In this document: in pieces, positions 8,238 through 17,103 of the stretch
How positions within the stretch are numbered: the stretch's first letter is position 1
Layout: each line of letters opens with the position of its first letter
Assembly (NCBI GenBank): GCA_038246545.1
Contig: JBBRVW010000019.1
Location: 1 to 64,000 of the forward strand
Direction: 5' to 3'
DNA from: JBBRVW01 sp038246545
GTDB lineage: Bacteria; Actinomycetota; Actinomycetes; JACCUZ01
Length of the DNA: 64,000 nucleotides
Made by a program: the position numbers and the translations under genes
Notes under the pieces: model-generated
What the model was told of the DNA's origin: nothing
Database searches by the model: none
Seen by the model: only the letters and a program-made list of their open reading frames with translations

Positions 8238-9706
8238 CCGGTCGCAGGCGCCCGTCGGCACCGCCCCAGCTGTCGGACGCCGACTTCGGCGCGCTGCGGG
8301 ACTACCTGCTCACCACCGCCGGGCTGGTGTTCGACCAGAGCCGTCGAGCCTCGCTCACCTCGGTGGCGATCGAGCGCCTCGCCTCGGCGGGTGCTGCCGG
8401 GGTCGCCTCCTACCTCGCGTTCGTCGGCTCCCCGGCCGGCGCCGCCGAGCGGCAGCGGCTGATCGACGCCGTGACGGTGCAGGAGACGCACTTCTTCCGC
8501 AATGCACCGCAGATGGAGGCACTGCGCCGGCACGTGCTGCCCGAGCTGCTGGGGCGGTCCGCCGGCCGGTCCCGGCCGCTGACGATCTGGAGCGCGGGCT
8601 GCTCGACGGGTGAGGAGCCGTACAGCCTCGCCATGCTGCTGCTGGAGCTCGCCCCGGCCGCGGTCGCGAAGGGTGGCGTCCGCATCGTCGGCACCGATGT
8701 GTCGGCCCGCGCGCTGCAGGTCGCCCGCGGCGCGACCTACGCCGGTCGCACGCTGGAGACCGCGTCGTCGGACGCGCGCGACACCTGGTTCGAGCCGCGC
8801 CCGTCCGGGTCACTCGCGGTCGCCGAGCCGGTGCGGGCGCTGGTGGACCTCACCCTGCACAACCTGGTCACCGACCCGCCGCCGTTCGCGGCCGGCGGGG
8901 TGGACCTCGTGGTCTGCCGCAACGTGACCATCTACTTCGACCGGCAGACCACCCGCTCGCTCGTCGCGTCGTTCCACGGCCTGCTGGCCGAGGGCGGCTA
9001 CCTGCTGCTCGGCCACTCCGAGACGCTCTGGCAGGTGAGCGACGACTTCGCCCTGGTTCCGGTCGGCGACGCGTTCATCTACCGCCGCGCGGACGTCGCC
9101 CGGCAGGACGCGCCGCGCCGCCGGCGGCTGCCCTCGGTCCGCCGCGCGTCGCCGGCCGGCCCGGCTCCCGCAGCCCGAGCCGCCTTCCGACCCGCACCGG
9201 CCACCGTGGCGCCCCGGCGCCGGCCGGCGCCCGCCGCGACCCGTGCCGCTCCCGCCGTCCCGAGCGCCGCCGACCTGCTGGCCGCAGCACGACAGCTGAT
9301 GGATGCCGGCGACTACGCCGGCGCGGCGACCGCGGCGGACCAGGCCGTGCTGTCCGACCAGCTGCTCGCTCCGGCGTACGTCCTGCTCGGCCGGGCCCGC
9401 ACCTCGATCGGCCAGGACGAGGCGGCGGTCGGCCCGCTGCGCAAGGCCGTCTACCTCTCGCCCGACGCCGGTGAGGCGCACTTCCTGCTCGCCGGGGCCC
9501 TCGCCCGGCTCGGCCAGCACGCCGGGGCGGCTGCTGCCTACCGCGCGGCGGCGGGCAGCCTGCAGCGGCTGGACGCTGCCACCCTCGACGACCTGTTCGG
9601 CGGCCGCGACCTGGCCGAGCTGGTCGAGCTCTGCCTGCGGCTCGCGGAGCGGTCCGAGGCGTCGGCCCAGGACGCCGCGCCGGTCAGCCGGGCGGGTGCG
9701 TCATGA
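8234..9706 (+). CDS. cheR: CheR-type protein-glutamate O-methyltransferase with C-terminal TPR repeats
   Basis: 490 residues. The N-terminal helical CheR domain (about 10-65) and the SAM-binding methyltransferase domain (about 70-275) show IWSAGCSTGEEPYSLAM, VVCRNVTIYFD and LLLGHSE. A Pro/Ala/Arg-rich linker follows, then TPR-like helices (about 345-450: ADLLAAARQLMDAGDYAGAA, APAYVLLGRARTSIGQDEAA). CheR-TPR fusions are known from alternative chemosensory systems, where the TPR mediates protein contacts. GTG at 8234 overlaps the cheB stop; cheW overlaps its end by ATGA. It should methylate receptor glutamates using SAM. Confidence 0.9.
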   Translation: MTGRRRPSAPPQLSDADFGALRDYLLTTAGLVFDQSRRASLTSVAIERLASAGAAGVASYLAFVGSPAGAAERQRLIDAVTVQETHFFRNAPQMEALRRHVLPELLGRSAGRSRPLTIWSAGCSTGEEPYSLAMLLLELAPAAVAKGGVRIVGTDVSARALQVARGATYAGRTLETASSDARDTWFEPRPSGSLAVAEPVRALVDLTLHNLVTDPPPFAAGGVDLVVCRNVTIYFDRQTTRSLVASFHGLLAEGGYLLLGHSETLWQVSDDFALVPVGDAFIYRRADVARQDAPRRRRLPSVRRASPAGPAPAARAAFRPAPATVAPRRRPAPAATRAAPAVPSAADLLAAARQLMDAGDYAGAATAADQAVLSDQLLAPAYVLLGRARTSIGQDEAAVGPLRKAVYLSPDAGEAHFLLAGALARLGQHAGAAAAYRAAAGSLQRLDAATLDDLFGGRDLAELVELCLRLAERSEASAQDAAPVSRAGAS

Positions 9707-10116
9707 GCGGCTGGGTCACCTTCGTCATAGCGGGACGCGAGCTGGCCGGCGCCCTCGACGAGGTCCGCGAGGTGGTGCGCGCGACCGGCGTCGAGGAGCT
9801 CTCCGGCAGCCGGGCACCGGTGAGCGGGCTGCTGGAGCTGCGCGGCACCCCGGTTCCGGTCGTCGACCTGCGCAGCGCCGCGGACCCGGACGGTGGCGGC
9901 GACGTCCTCGTCCTGGGCACGGCCGCGGGTCTGCTCGGCCTCGCCGTCGACAAGGTCCTTGCTGTGATCGGCCAGGACGACCTGGCACCACTGGCCCCCG
10001 GCGCCCCGCGATCGGTCGGGCTGCCGCCGTACGTCCTGGAGGTGCGGCACGACGCGGCCGGCCGCCCGGTGCTCGTGGTGTCGCTGCGCGCGCTCGCCGG
10101 GCTCGTCCCGGCCTGA
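9703..10116 (+). CDS. cheW: CheW-like coupling protein
   Basis: 137 residues forming a single CheW domain, including the conserved pattern around SGLLELRGTPVPVVDLR and the distal VDKVLAVIGQDDL. CheW links receptors to the kinase CheA. ATG 9703 overlaps the cheR stop as ATGA, so cheB-cheR-cheW form one coupled operon. No CheA, CheY or methyl-accepting receptor is present in the window, so the partners must lie elsewhere or the set acts in a non-flagellar system. Confidence 0.87.
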   Translation: MSGWVTFVIAGRELAGALDEVREVVRATGVEELSGSRAPVSGLLELRGTPVPVVDLRSAADPDGGGDVLVLGTAAGLLGLAVDKVLAVIGQDDLAPLAPGAPRSVGLPPYVLEVRHDAAGRPVLVVSLRALAGLVPA

Positions 10117-10124
10117 TCCCCTTC

Positions 10125-11210
10125 TCAGACGTAGCGCTCGAGGATCGAGGACTCGGCCAGCCGCGACAGGCCCTCGCGGATGCTGCGGGCCCGGGACTCG
10201 CCGACGCCCTCGACGGCCTGCAGGTCGTCGATGCTCGCGGCGAGCAGCTTCTGCAGGCTGCCGAAGTGCTCGACCAGCCGGTCGACGACCGTGGCGGGCA
10301 ACCGCGGGACGCGGGCGAGCAGCCGGTAGCCGCGCGGGCTGACGGCTGCGTCGAGGCCCTCGCCGCCGTGGTAGCCGAGGGCGCGGGCGACCGAGGACAG
10401 GTCGAGCAGCTCGAGCGCGTCGAGCCCGTCGAGGTCGGTCATGACATCGACCACCGTGCGCGGCTTCCGGCCGGTCGCGGTCGGCAGGTAGTCGCGTGCG
10501 ATCAGCTCACGGTCGGGGTCGACACCGGCGATCAGCTCGTCGAGCTGCAGCGTGAGGAGACGGCCGTCGGTGCCGAGCTCGACGACGTAGGACTCGATCT
10601 CGCCGGCGATGCGGCGGACCATCTCGAGACGCTGGGCGACGGCGGACACGTCGCGGACGGTGACGAGGTCCTCGATCTCCAGCGCTGACAGGGTGCCCGA
10701 GACCTCGTCGAGCCGCAGCTTGTAGCGCTCGAGGGTGGCTAGTGCCTGGTTGGCGCGGGACAGGATCTGGGTCGACGCCTCGAGGACGTAGCGGCCGCCA
10801 CCGACGTAGATAGCGATGATCGACATCGACTGGCTCACCGACACGACCGGCAGGCCGGTCTGCTTGTGGACGCGGTCGGCGGTGCGGTGCCGGGTGCCGG
10901 ACTCGTCGGTGGGGATGGTGGGGTCGGGGACCATCTGGACCGCTGCCCGCAGGATCTTGGTGCAGTCGCGGTCGACGACGATCGCACCGTCCATCTTGGC
11001 GAGCTCGCGCAGCCGGGTCGCGCTGAACTCGATGTCGAGGACGAAACCGCCGGTGCAGAGGGTGTCGACCATGCGGTCGTAGCCGAGGACGATGAGGGCG
11101 CCGGTGCGGCCGCGCAGGATCCGCTCGAGCCCGTCGCGCAGCGTGGTGCCGGGGGCGACGGCTGCGAGGGTGGTCCGCAACGGGTCGTCGGTGCGCTCGG
11201 CTGGTGCCAC
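10125..11210 (-). CDS. disA: DNA integrity scanning diadenylate cyclase DisA
   Basis: 361 residues, the usual length. It makes c-di-AMP from two ATP and scans DNA for damage. The diadenylate cyclase (DAC) domain (about 15-150) carries DGA in KMDGAIVVD and RHR in GTRHRTADR. The linker domain is helical, and the C terminus has helix-hairpin-helix DNA-binding elements (IDDLQAVEGVGESRARSI). Start is GTG at 11210 with GGGGAGCAGGGGAC directly upstream. radA lies just upstream on the same strand; RadA is reported to modulate DisA in other bacteria, and the two are adjacent in mycobacteria. It converges with cheW, 8 bases apart. Confidence 0.97.
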   Translation of the reverse strand: MAPAERTDDPLRTTLAAVAPGTTLRDGLERILRGRTGALIVLGYDRMVDTLCTGGFVLDIEFSATRLRELAKMDGAIVVDRDCTKILRAAVQMVPDPTIPTDESGTRHRTADRVHKQTGLPVVSVSQSMSIIAIYVGGGRYVLEASTQILSRANQALATLERYKLRLDEVSGTLSALEIEDLVTVRDVSAVAQRLEMVRRIAGEIESYVVELGTDGRLLTLQLDELIAGVDPDRELIARDYLPTATGRKPRTVVDVMTDLDGLDALELLDLSSVARALGYHGGEGLDAAVSPRGYRLLARVPRLPATVVDRLVEHFGSLQKLLAASIDDLQAVEGVGESRARSIREGLSRLAESSILERYV

Positions 11211-11335
11211 GTCCCCTGCTCCCCGGTCGGCTGCTGGTCAGGCGGAGTGTAACGGCGCCCGCCGGGGCGGCCGCCGCGTCCGACGGGTCACGAGACGATC
11301 ACGAGTTGCTGGTGGTGCCCGGCGCTCACGCCGCG

Positions 11336-12727
11336 TCAGTGCCGGCGCTGGCCGAACGGGATGACCTCGGCGCCGGGGAACGCCACCTGCATCGCGTGGT
11401 CCAGGTCGCGGACCTCGATGGCCTGGATGCCGGGCGGCACCTTGCCCGGGTCGGGTGGCACCAGAGCATGCGTGAACCCCAGCCGAGCCGCCTCGGCCAG
11501 CCGGCGTGCGGTGCCGGTGACCCGGCGGATCTCGCCGGCCAGGCCCACCTCTCCGACGGCCACCAGGCCGGTGGCCAGCGGGTCGTTGCTCGCGCCGCCC
11601 GCGATGGCGAGGGCGAGGGCGAGGTCGGTGGCCGGCTCGGTGAGCCGCACCCCGCCGACGGTCGCGGCGTAGACGTCGCAGGTGCCGACCTTGAGCCGGG
11701 TGCGGCGCTGCAGGACCGCCAGCACCATGGCCAGCCGTCCGCTGTCGATGCCGCTCGTGGTGCGCCGCGGCGAGGCGAGCGTCGAGGCGACGACCAGCGC
11801 CTGCACCTCAGCGACCAGCGGCCGCTTGCCCTCGACCGTGACGGTGACGCAGGTGCCGGCCACCGGCTCGCGCCGCTCGGAGAGGAACAGGCCGCTCGGG
11901 TCGGGCAGTCCCTCGATGCCGTCGTCGGACAGGTCGAAGCAGCCGACCTCGTCGGCCGGGCCGTAGCGGTTCTTGACCCCGCGCACCAGCCGGAGACGGG
12001 ACTGACGGTCGCCCTCGAAGTGCAGCACGACGTCGACCAGGTGCTCGAGCAGGCGCGGGCCGGCGATGCTGCCGTCCTTGGTCACGTGGCCGACGAGCAC
12101 GGTGGAGATGCCGCGCTCCTTGGCGACCCGCGTCAGGGCAGCGGCGACCTCGCGGACCTGGCTGACGTTGCCGGGCGAGCCGTCGACCTCTGCGCTGGCG
12201 ATGGTCTGGACCGAGTCGACGACCAGCAGGTCGGGCTTGACCGCGTCGAGGTGGCCCAGGACGGCGGCGAGGTCGACCTCGGCGGCGAGGTAGAGGTCGT
12301 CGCGCAGGGCGCCGATGCGGTCGGCGCGCAGCCGCACCTGGGCGGCCGACTCCTCGCCGGTGACGTAGAGCGCGCGGGACCGCTCGGCGAAGCGCGCGGC
12401 GACGTCGAGCAACAGGGTCGACTTCCCGACGCCGGGCTCGCCGGCCAGGAGCACCACGGCGCCCGGGACGAGCCCGCCGCCGAGCACCCGGTCGAGCTCG
12501 TCGACCCCGGTGGGCACGGCACGCGCCAGCTCGACGTCGACGTCGCCGATGGGAAGGGCGGCGGTGCTGACGGGGCCGGCCCTGGTGGTGCGGACAGCCG
12601 GCGCGGCCAGGTCGACGAGCGTGCCCCAGGCCTGGCACTCCCCGCAGCGACCGACCCACTTGGCGGCGGACCAGCCGCACTCCGCGCAGCGGTAGGACGG
12701 ACGCTCGCGGGTCAGGGCCTTGGGCAT
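11336..12727 (-). CDS. radA: DNA repair protein RadA
   Basis: 463 residues: C4 zinc finger at the N terminus (RCAECGW ... GRCGECQAW), RecA-like ATPase with Walker A GEPGVGKST, the RadA-specific motif KNRYG (usually KNRFG), and a C-terminal Lon-like domain. RadA is a branch-migration helicase in recombinational repair. The ATG at 12727 is preceded by TACCGT six bases upstream with no ribosome-binding site, which suggests a leaderless message. A 125-base gap separates it from disA. Confidence 0.96.
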   Translation of the reverse strand: MPKALTRERPSYRCAECGWSAAKWVGRCGECQAWGTLVDLAAPAVRTTRAGPVSTAALPIGDVDVELARAVPTGVDELDRVLGGGLVPGAVVLLAGEPGVGKSTLLLDVAARFAERSRALYVTGEESAAQVRLRADRIGALRDDLYLAAEVDLAAVLGHLDAVKPDLLVVDSVQTIASAEVDGSPGNVSQVREVAAALTRVAKERGISTVLVGHVTKDGSIAGPRLLEHLVDVVLHFEGDRQSRLRLVRGVKNRYGPADEVGCFDLSDDGIEGLPDPSGLFLSERREPVAGTCVTVTVEGKRPLVAEVQALVVASTLASPRRTTSGIDSGRLAMVLAVLQRRTRLKVGTCDVYAATVGGVRLTEPATDLALALAIAGGASNDPLATGLVAVGEVGLAGEIRRVTGTARRLAEAARLGFTHALVPPDPGKVPPGIQAIEVRDLDHAMQVAFPGAEVIPFGQRRH

Positions 12728-12775
12728 GGCACGACGGTAGGTGGGGGGTCGGACACGGCCCGGGAGGCGCGCGGC

Positions 12776-13486
12776 TCAGGGGGCGCGGAACGACTCCTCG
12801 ACCAGGCCGCGCCGGAAGAAGTCCTCGCCGAGGCCGGCGATGAGCGGCTCGACCTGGCTGGTCATCGCGCGCAGCGCGGCGAGCTTCGTCTCGAGCAGGT
12901 CGCCCTCGAGCACGACGTCGACGAGCAGATGTTCCCGGGGGGTGCACGGCGGCTCGGCGCCCATGAACACGTTGAACCGCTCCAGCGGCTCGCGGAACTG
13001 GACCAGCCACTCCGGGCTGTTCGTCGCGTAGCCGAGCCGCGCGCCGGGCTTGCCGACCCGCGCGAACGCCTCCGTCGCCCACCGGGAAGCAGCCTTGTGG
13101 TCCTCGTGCCCGGTCATGCCGTCGGGCCCGAACGTCAGCACCGTGTCGGGCTGCACCTCCGCCATCACCTCGGACACCCGGCGTACCGCCTCGTCCTGGT
13201 CGACACCGGCGCAGCCGCCGTCGGGGTGGTCGAGCCAGTGGTGCTCCGTGACGCCGAGGACGGCGAGCGCGGCGGCCATCTCCGCCGTGCGGACGGCGGC
13301 CAGCGGCGCTCCGCTCGGCCAGCGCTGCTCGTCGGGCGAGCCGAGCTCGCCGCGGGTCGCCGTGATGCACACGACCCGGTCCCCGGCGCGGACCGCCCGC
13401 GCCATCAGTCCCGCGCACAGCCAGCTCTCGTCGTCGGGGTGCGCCCAGACGCCCAGGATCGTGCCGAGGGGGTTGTCACCGGCCAT
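12776..13486 (-). CDS. PIG-L / LmbE family deacetylase
   Basis: 236 residues of the zinc-dependent N-acetylglucosaminyl deacetylase fold. The metal-binding motif AHPDDE is at about residue 16 and the second HxxH-like element is GHEDHK. The family removes N-acetyl groups from GlcNAc conjugates (MshB in mycothiol, Mca in mycothiol detoxification, PIG-L in GPI). It is shorter than MshB (about 300), so the substrate is open. ATG 13486 has TAGCGT six bases upstream (leaderless-type start). A second PIG-L protein is at 55.2-56.1 kb. Confidence 0.85.
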   Translation of the reverse strand: MAGDNPLGTILGVWAHPDDESWLCAGLMARAVRAGDRVVCITATRGELGSPDEQRWPSGAPLAAVRTAEMAAALAVLGVTEHHWLDHPDGGCAGVDQDEAVRRVSEVMAEVQPDTVLTFGPDGMTGHEDHKAASRWATEAFARVGKPGARLGYATNSPEWLVQFREPLERFNVFMGAEPPCTPREHLLVDVVLEGDLLETKLAALRAMTSQVEPLIAGLGEDFFRRGLVEESFRAP

Positions 13487-13694
13487 GGGGAGACGCTACT
13501 CCCGGCGCCCGCCGCAGGAGGTCGGTGGTGACGAGCCAAGTGGCCCGGCTGGGCGGCCGGATTCCGACGGGGTAGCGCGGCCACTTCGGTCCCTTCGCCG
13601 TCCGGGCGCCGCGTCCGCCGTCGGTGGGGCTGTCCGTGCGGCTTCCCGACCGGGTGGCGGGGCCACTCCGCTCGTTCCGGGCGACCGACGCGAG
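13487..13694. other. Intergenic region with inverted GGCCACT motifs
   Basis: 208 bases between the PIG-L gene and the cysteine-rich gene, both on the minus strand. No credible open frame. It holds an 8-bp inverted repeat (AAGTGGCC at 13538-13545, GGCCACTT at 13579-13586) and a further GGCCACT at 13661. The leaderless promoter of the PIG-L gene lies at its left edge. Confidence 0.4.
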
Positions 13695-14435
13695 CTAGCG
13701 GCGCCGCGGCGGGTCGGCGGGGTGCAGCACCAGCCGCCGGCGGCCGTGCGCCTCGCAGTAGCCGACCAGCTCGTCGTAGCCCTGCTGCCCCATCAGCTCG
13801 ACCAGCTCGGCCCGCATCGAGAGGTACACCGGCTCCATGCCGACGTGCGCCTCGGTGTTGCCGCTGCAGTACCAGTCGAGGTCGTGGCCGCCGGGGCCCC
13901 AGCCACGCCGGTCGTACTCGGCGATGACCACCACGAGGTGCTCGGTGTCGTCCGGGCGCTTGGTGTGCTCGAAGGTCCGACGGATCGGCAGCTGCCAGCA
14001 GACGTCCGGCTTGGTCTCGAGGAAGTGCCGGCCGGTCCGCAGGGCCAGGCCGTGCAGTGCGCACCCGCCGCCGCCGGCGAAGTCCGGTCGGTTGGCGAAG
14101 ACGCACGCGCCGTCGACGACCCTCGTCTTGCGCGCGCCCTCCTCGTCCTTCTCCGTCCAGTCCTTGGGGGAGTAGTGCTGCCAGGTCTCGGGCGTGAGCT
14201 GCTTGACGAACTGCTTGACGCGCTTCTCGTCGTCCTTGTCGGAGAAGTGCGCGCCCAGCGTGCAGCAGCCGACACCGTCGGGCTGGTCGGCGTAGATGCC
14301 CTGGCACCCGTTGCCGAAGATGCACTCCCACCGCGAGGTCAGCCAGGTCACGTCGCAGCGGAACGACTGGTCGGCGTCGGCGGGGTCGGGGAACTCGACC
14401 CACGCGCGGGCGAAGTCAAGCGGTACCTCGGGCAC
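13695..14435 (-). CDS. Conserved cysteine-rich protein, function unknown (YkgJ/DUF3109-like)
   Basis: 246 residues with ten cysteines, at about 27, 38, 44, 57, 58, 111, 125, 146, 190 and 233, arranged as spaced clusters (ECIFGNGCQGIY, GVGCCTLG, GACVFANR, GGCALHG, DVCWQLP). This spacing suggests metal or Fe-S binding, as proposed for YkgJ-like proteins, but no function is proven. No signal peptide or membrane segment. Start GTG at 14435 has TAGGCT six bases upstream, a leaderless-type promoter. It is divergent from ppx. Confidence 0.75.
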   Translation of the reverse strand: MPEVPLDFARAWVEFPDPADADQSFRCDVTWLTSRWECIFGNGCQGIYADQPDGVGCCTLGAHFSDKDDEKRVKQFVKQLTPETWQHYSPKDWTEKDEEGARKTRVVDGACVFANRPDFAGGGGCALHGLALRTGRHFLETKPDVCWQLPIRRTFEHTKRPDDTEHLVVVIAEYDRRGWGPGGHDLDWYCSGNTEAHVGMEPVYLSMRAELVELMGQQGYDELVGYCEAHGRRRLVLHPADPPRRR

Positions 14436-14549
14436 CCGCCCAGCCTATGTGTCGGCGACGCATCGCGAGACGCCGCGTGGCAGCGTGGTCCCCGCCGATC
14501 GTCGTGCGGGATCATCGGCAGGGGCTCTCCTGACGGACGGAGGTACGGC

Positions 14550-15485
14550 GTGCGGCTGGCGGTGCTCGACGTCGGCTCCAACACCGTGCACCTGCTCGTC
14601 GTCGACGCGCACGAGGGCGCGCGGCCGCTACCGGTGAGCTCGGACAAGTCGGAGCTCCGGCTGGCCGAGCACCTGACCGACGACGGCCGGGTCGACGACG
14701 CCGGCCGTGCGCGACTGGTCGAGTGCGTGCAGCGCGCGCTCGAGGTCGCGGAGGACCGTGGCACGGAGGACCTGCTCGCGTTCGCCACATCGGCGCTGCG
14801 CGAGGCCGGCAACGGCGCCGAGGTGCTGGCCGCGGTCCGCGAGGAGACCGGTGTCGACCTCCAGGTGCTCAGTGGTGACGACGAGGCGCGACTGACCTTC
14901 CTCGCGGTGCGGCGGTGGTTCGGCTGGTCGTCCGGCCGCCTCATGGTGCTCGACATAGGCGGCGGCTCGCTGGAGATCGCTGCCGGCATCGACGAGCTGC
15001 CTGACGCCATCGCGTCGATGCCGCTCGGCGCCGGCCGGCTGACCCGCGAGATGCTTCCCGACGACCCGCCGTCGGCCAAGGACGTCAAGGCACTGCGCAA
15101 GCACGTGCGTACCGAGGTGGCCAAGCGGCTGCGGCCGTTCGAGGCGCTGGGGGAGCCGGACCACGCGGCCGCCACGTCGAAGACGTTCAAGCAGCTCGCC
15201 CGACTGACCGGAGCCCCGTCCTCCTCGGAGGGCGAGCTGGTGGCACGGTTGGTGACCCGCGACGACCTGCACGAGTGGGTGCCGCAGCTCGCCGGGATGA
15301 GCCACGAGGAGCGGGCCGAGCTGCCGGGGGTCTCGGCCGGCCGGGCCCCGCAGCTGCTCGCGGGCGCCGTCGTCGCCGAGGCGGTGCTCGACCTGCTCGA
15401 CCTGGAGGACGTGCAGGTCTGCCCGTGGGCGCTGCGCGAGGGGATCATCCTGCGCCGCATCGACTGGATGCGGGGCGAGACCTGA
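14550..15485 (+). CDS. ppx: Ppx/GppA family exopolyphosphatase
   Basis: 311 residues, the length of the short actinobacterial Ppx1/Ppx2 type. The actin-like ATPase fold shows the phosphate motifs DVGSNTVHLLVVDAHEG near the N terminus and LDIGGGSLEIAAG. It hydrolyses polyphosphate or the gamma phosphate of pppGpp; the short actinobacterial forms lack the extra C-terminal HD domain of E. coli Ppx. GTG 14550 is preceded by GGACGGAGGT at good spacing. The order ppx - TIM-barrel protein - proC, with insertions, matches the mycobacterial Rv0496-Rv0498-Rv0500 region. Confidence 0.88.
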   Translation: MRLAVLDVGSNTVHLLVVDAHEGARPLPVSSDKSELRLAEHLTDDGRVDDAGRARLVECVQRALEVAEDRGTEDLLAFATSALREAGNGAEVLAAVREETGVDLQVLSGDDEARLTFLAVRRWFGWSSGRLMVLDIGGGSLEIAAGIDELPDAIASMPLGAGRLTREMLPDDPPSAKDVKALRKHVRTEVAKRLRPFEALGEPDHAAATSKTFKQLARLTGAPSSSEGELVARLVTRDDLHEWVPQLAGMSHEERAELPGVSAGRAPQLLAGAVVAEAVLDLLDLEDVQVCPWALREGIILRRIDWMRGET

Positions 15486-15497
15486 CCTCGCGTCAGG
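15481..15497 (+). terminator. Short hairpin at the ppx stop
   Basis: CCTGAC / GTCAGG with a 5-base loop spans the ppx stop codon. The stem is only 6 bp, so its terminator role is uncertain. Confidence 0.35.
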
Positions 15498-15526
15498 GGC
15501 ACCACGCTCCGCCTAGTCTTGTCGGT

Positions 15527-16345
15527 GTGGACAGGACGGTTCTGGTGCCCCGGGCGAAGGTCGCCCTGTCGACGGCGTCCTGCTACCCGGAGACCTGCAC
15601 GACGGCCTTCGAGATGGCTGCGTCCCTCGGCTTCGACGGCGTCGAGGTCATGGTGTGGACCGACCCGGTCAGCCAGGACGCCGATGCGCTGCGCGGGCTC
15701 TCCGACCGCTACGGCGTGCCGATCCTTGCGATCCACGCGCCTTGCCTGCTGCTGACCCAGCGGGTCTGGTCGACCGATCCGTGGACGAAGCTGCAGCGCG
15801 CCCAGGCCGCGGCCGAGCGGGTCGGCGCCCCGACCGTCGTGGTGCACCCGCCGTTCCGCTGGCAGCGCGACTACGCCCGGGGCTTCGTCGAGGGCCTGCG
15901 CCGCATGCAGCACGAGACCGACGTGACCTTCGCCGTCGAGAACATGTTCCCGTGGCGGGCGCGCAGCCGGGAGATCGCGGCCTACCTGCCGACGTGGGAC
16001 CTGTTGGAGCTCGACTACCCGGCCACCACCCTCGACCTGTCGCACACGGCGACCTCCGGTTCCGACGCGGTACGCGTCGTCGAGGCCCTTGGCGACCGGC
16101 TGCAGCACGTGCACCTCGCCGACGGCTCCGGCTCGAGCAAGGACGAGCACCTGGTGCCCGGCCGCGGCGGCCAGCCGTGCGGCGACGTCCTCGAGCGGCT
16201 GGCCCGCGGCGGGTACGCCGGCACGGTGGTCCTCGAGGTCAACACCCGCCGGGCCGTCAACCGCGACGAGCGCGAGGCCGACCTCGCCGAGGGGCTGGCC
16301 TTCGCGCGGCTCAACCTCGCGGCGGCCGCCGGCAGCACCACGTGA
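15527..16345 (+). CDS. Sugar phosphate isomerase/epimerase-like TIM-barrel protein
   Basis: 272 residues of the AP-endonuclease-2 / xylose isomerase-like TIM barrel. Potential metal ligands are seen in TVVVHPPF, TFAVENMFPW, LDLSHTA and HVHLADGSGS ... EHLVPGRG. It resembles mycobacterial Rv0498; the substrate is not known. The GTG at 15527 is preceded by TAGTCT (15514-15519) and seven bases, with no ribosome-binding site, so a leaderless transcript is likely. The next gene overlaps its stop (GTGA). Confidence 0.8.
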   Translation: MDRTVLVPRAKVALSTASCYPETCTTAFEMAASLGFDGVEVMVWTDPVSQDADALRGLSDRYGVPILAIHAPCLLLTQRVWSTDPWTKLQRAQAAAERVGAPTVVVHPPFRWQRDYARGFVEGLRRMQHETDVTFAVENMFPWRARSREIAAYLPTWDLLELDYPATTLDLSHTATSGSDAVRVVEALGDRLQHVHLADGSGSSKDEHLVPGRGGQPCGDVLERLARGGYAGTVVLEVNTRRAVNRDEREADLAEGLAFARLNLAAAAGSTT

Positions 16346-17103
16346 GCGGGCCGCCCCCGGTGACCGACCGCCAGCTGTTCGACGCCGTCGCGGCCGCCTA
16401 CGACTCCTACCGGCCCGACTACCCGGCGCAGCTGTTCGACGCGCTGGAGTCGGCGATGGGGCAGCCGCTGCTCTGGTCGTCGGTCTGTGACGTCGGGTGC
16501 GGTACCGGCATCGCGTCGCGGGCGATCGCCGGGCGCGGCGCCACCGTCACGGCCGTCGACCCCGGCGAGGGGGTGCTGCGGGTGCTCCGGTCGCGGTCGA
16601 CGTCGCGGGTGCTGCCCGTCGTCGGCGACGGCAACGCGCTGCCCCTCGCCGACGGGCAGTACGACCTCGTGTCGTACGCCCAGTCGTTCCACTGGACCGA
16701 CCCCGACCGCGCGCTGGCCGAGGCGTTCCGCGTGCTCAAGCCCGGCGCGGTCTTCGCCGCCTGGTGGAACCGGCACGACACGTCGGTGCCGTGGTTCGCG
16801 AGGCACCAGCAGCGGCTGTTCGCCGCCTGCGGGTGGCCGGGCCACGCCGACGAGTCGTGGGTGGCCACCCGGCTCGCGCAGCCGCCGTGGTCCCGGCACG
16901 TCGCCACCGTCGAGGTGCCATGGTCCCGACGGATGTCGCTGGTCGACTTCGGCCGCAACATCATGACGAAGTCCTACGTCTTCGCCCTCGGCGACCGGGC
17001 TGCCGACGTGGTCGCCGCGGAGGTCGACGCACTCGCCGCCGAGCACCCTGACGGCTTCGTCGACGAGCCGTTCTCGACGTACGCCGTGATGGCCCGCCGA
17101 TGA
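16342..17103 (+). CDS. Class I SAM-dependent methyltransferase
   Basis: 253 residues. Motif I is DVGCGTGIASRAI at about residue 45, the acidic residue after strand 2 is in VTAVDPGEG, and motif QSFHWTDPDRAL fits the Methyltransf_11/25 branch. No substrate can be named. GTG 16342 overlaps the preceding stop and its own stop overlaps the TetR gene start, so it is probably co-transcribed with both neighbours. Confidence 0.82.
   Translation: MSGPPPVTDRQLFDAVAAAYDSYRPDYPAQLFDALESAMGQPLLWSSVCDVGCGTGIASRAIAGRGATVTAVDPGEGVLRVLRSRSTSRVLPVVGDGNALPLADGQYDLVSYAQSFHWTDPDRALAEAFRVLKPGAVFAAWWNRHDTSVPWFARHQQRLFAACGWPGHADESWVATRLAQPPWSRHVATVEVPWSRRMSLVDFGRNIMTKSYVFALGDRAADVVAAEVDALAAEHPDGFVDEPFSTYAVMARR

Noticed and set aside
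11808..13418. 536-residue Arg-rich open frame antisense to and across radA
   Set aside because: Composition is typical of out-of-frame high-GC DNA, and two well-supported genes occupy the region.
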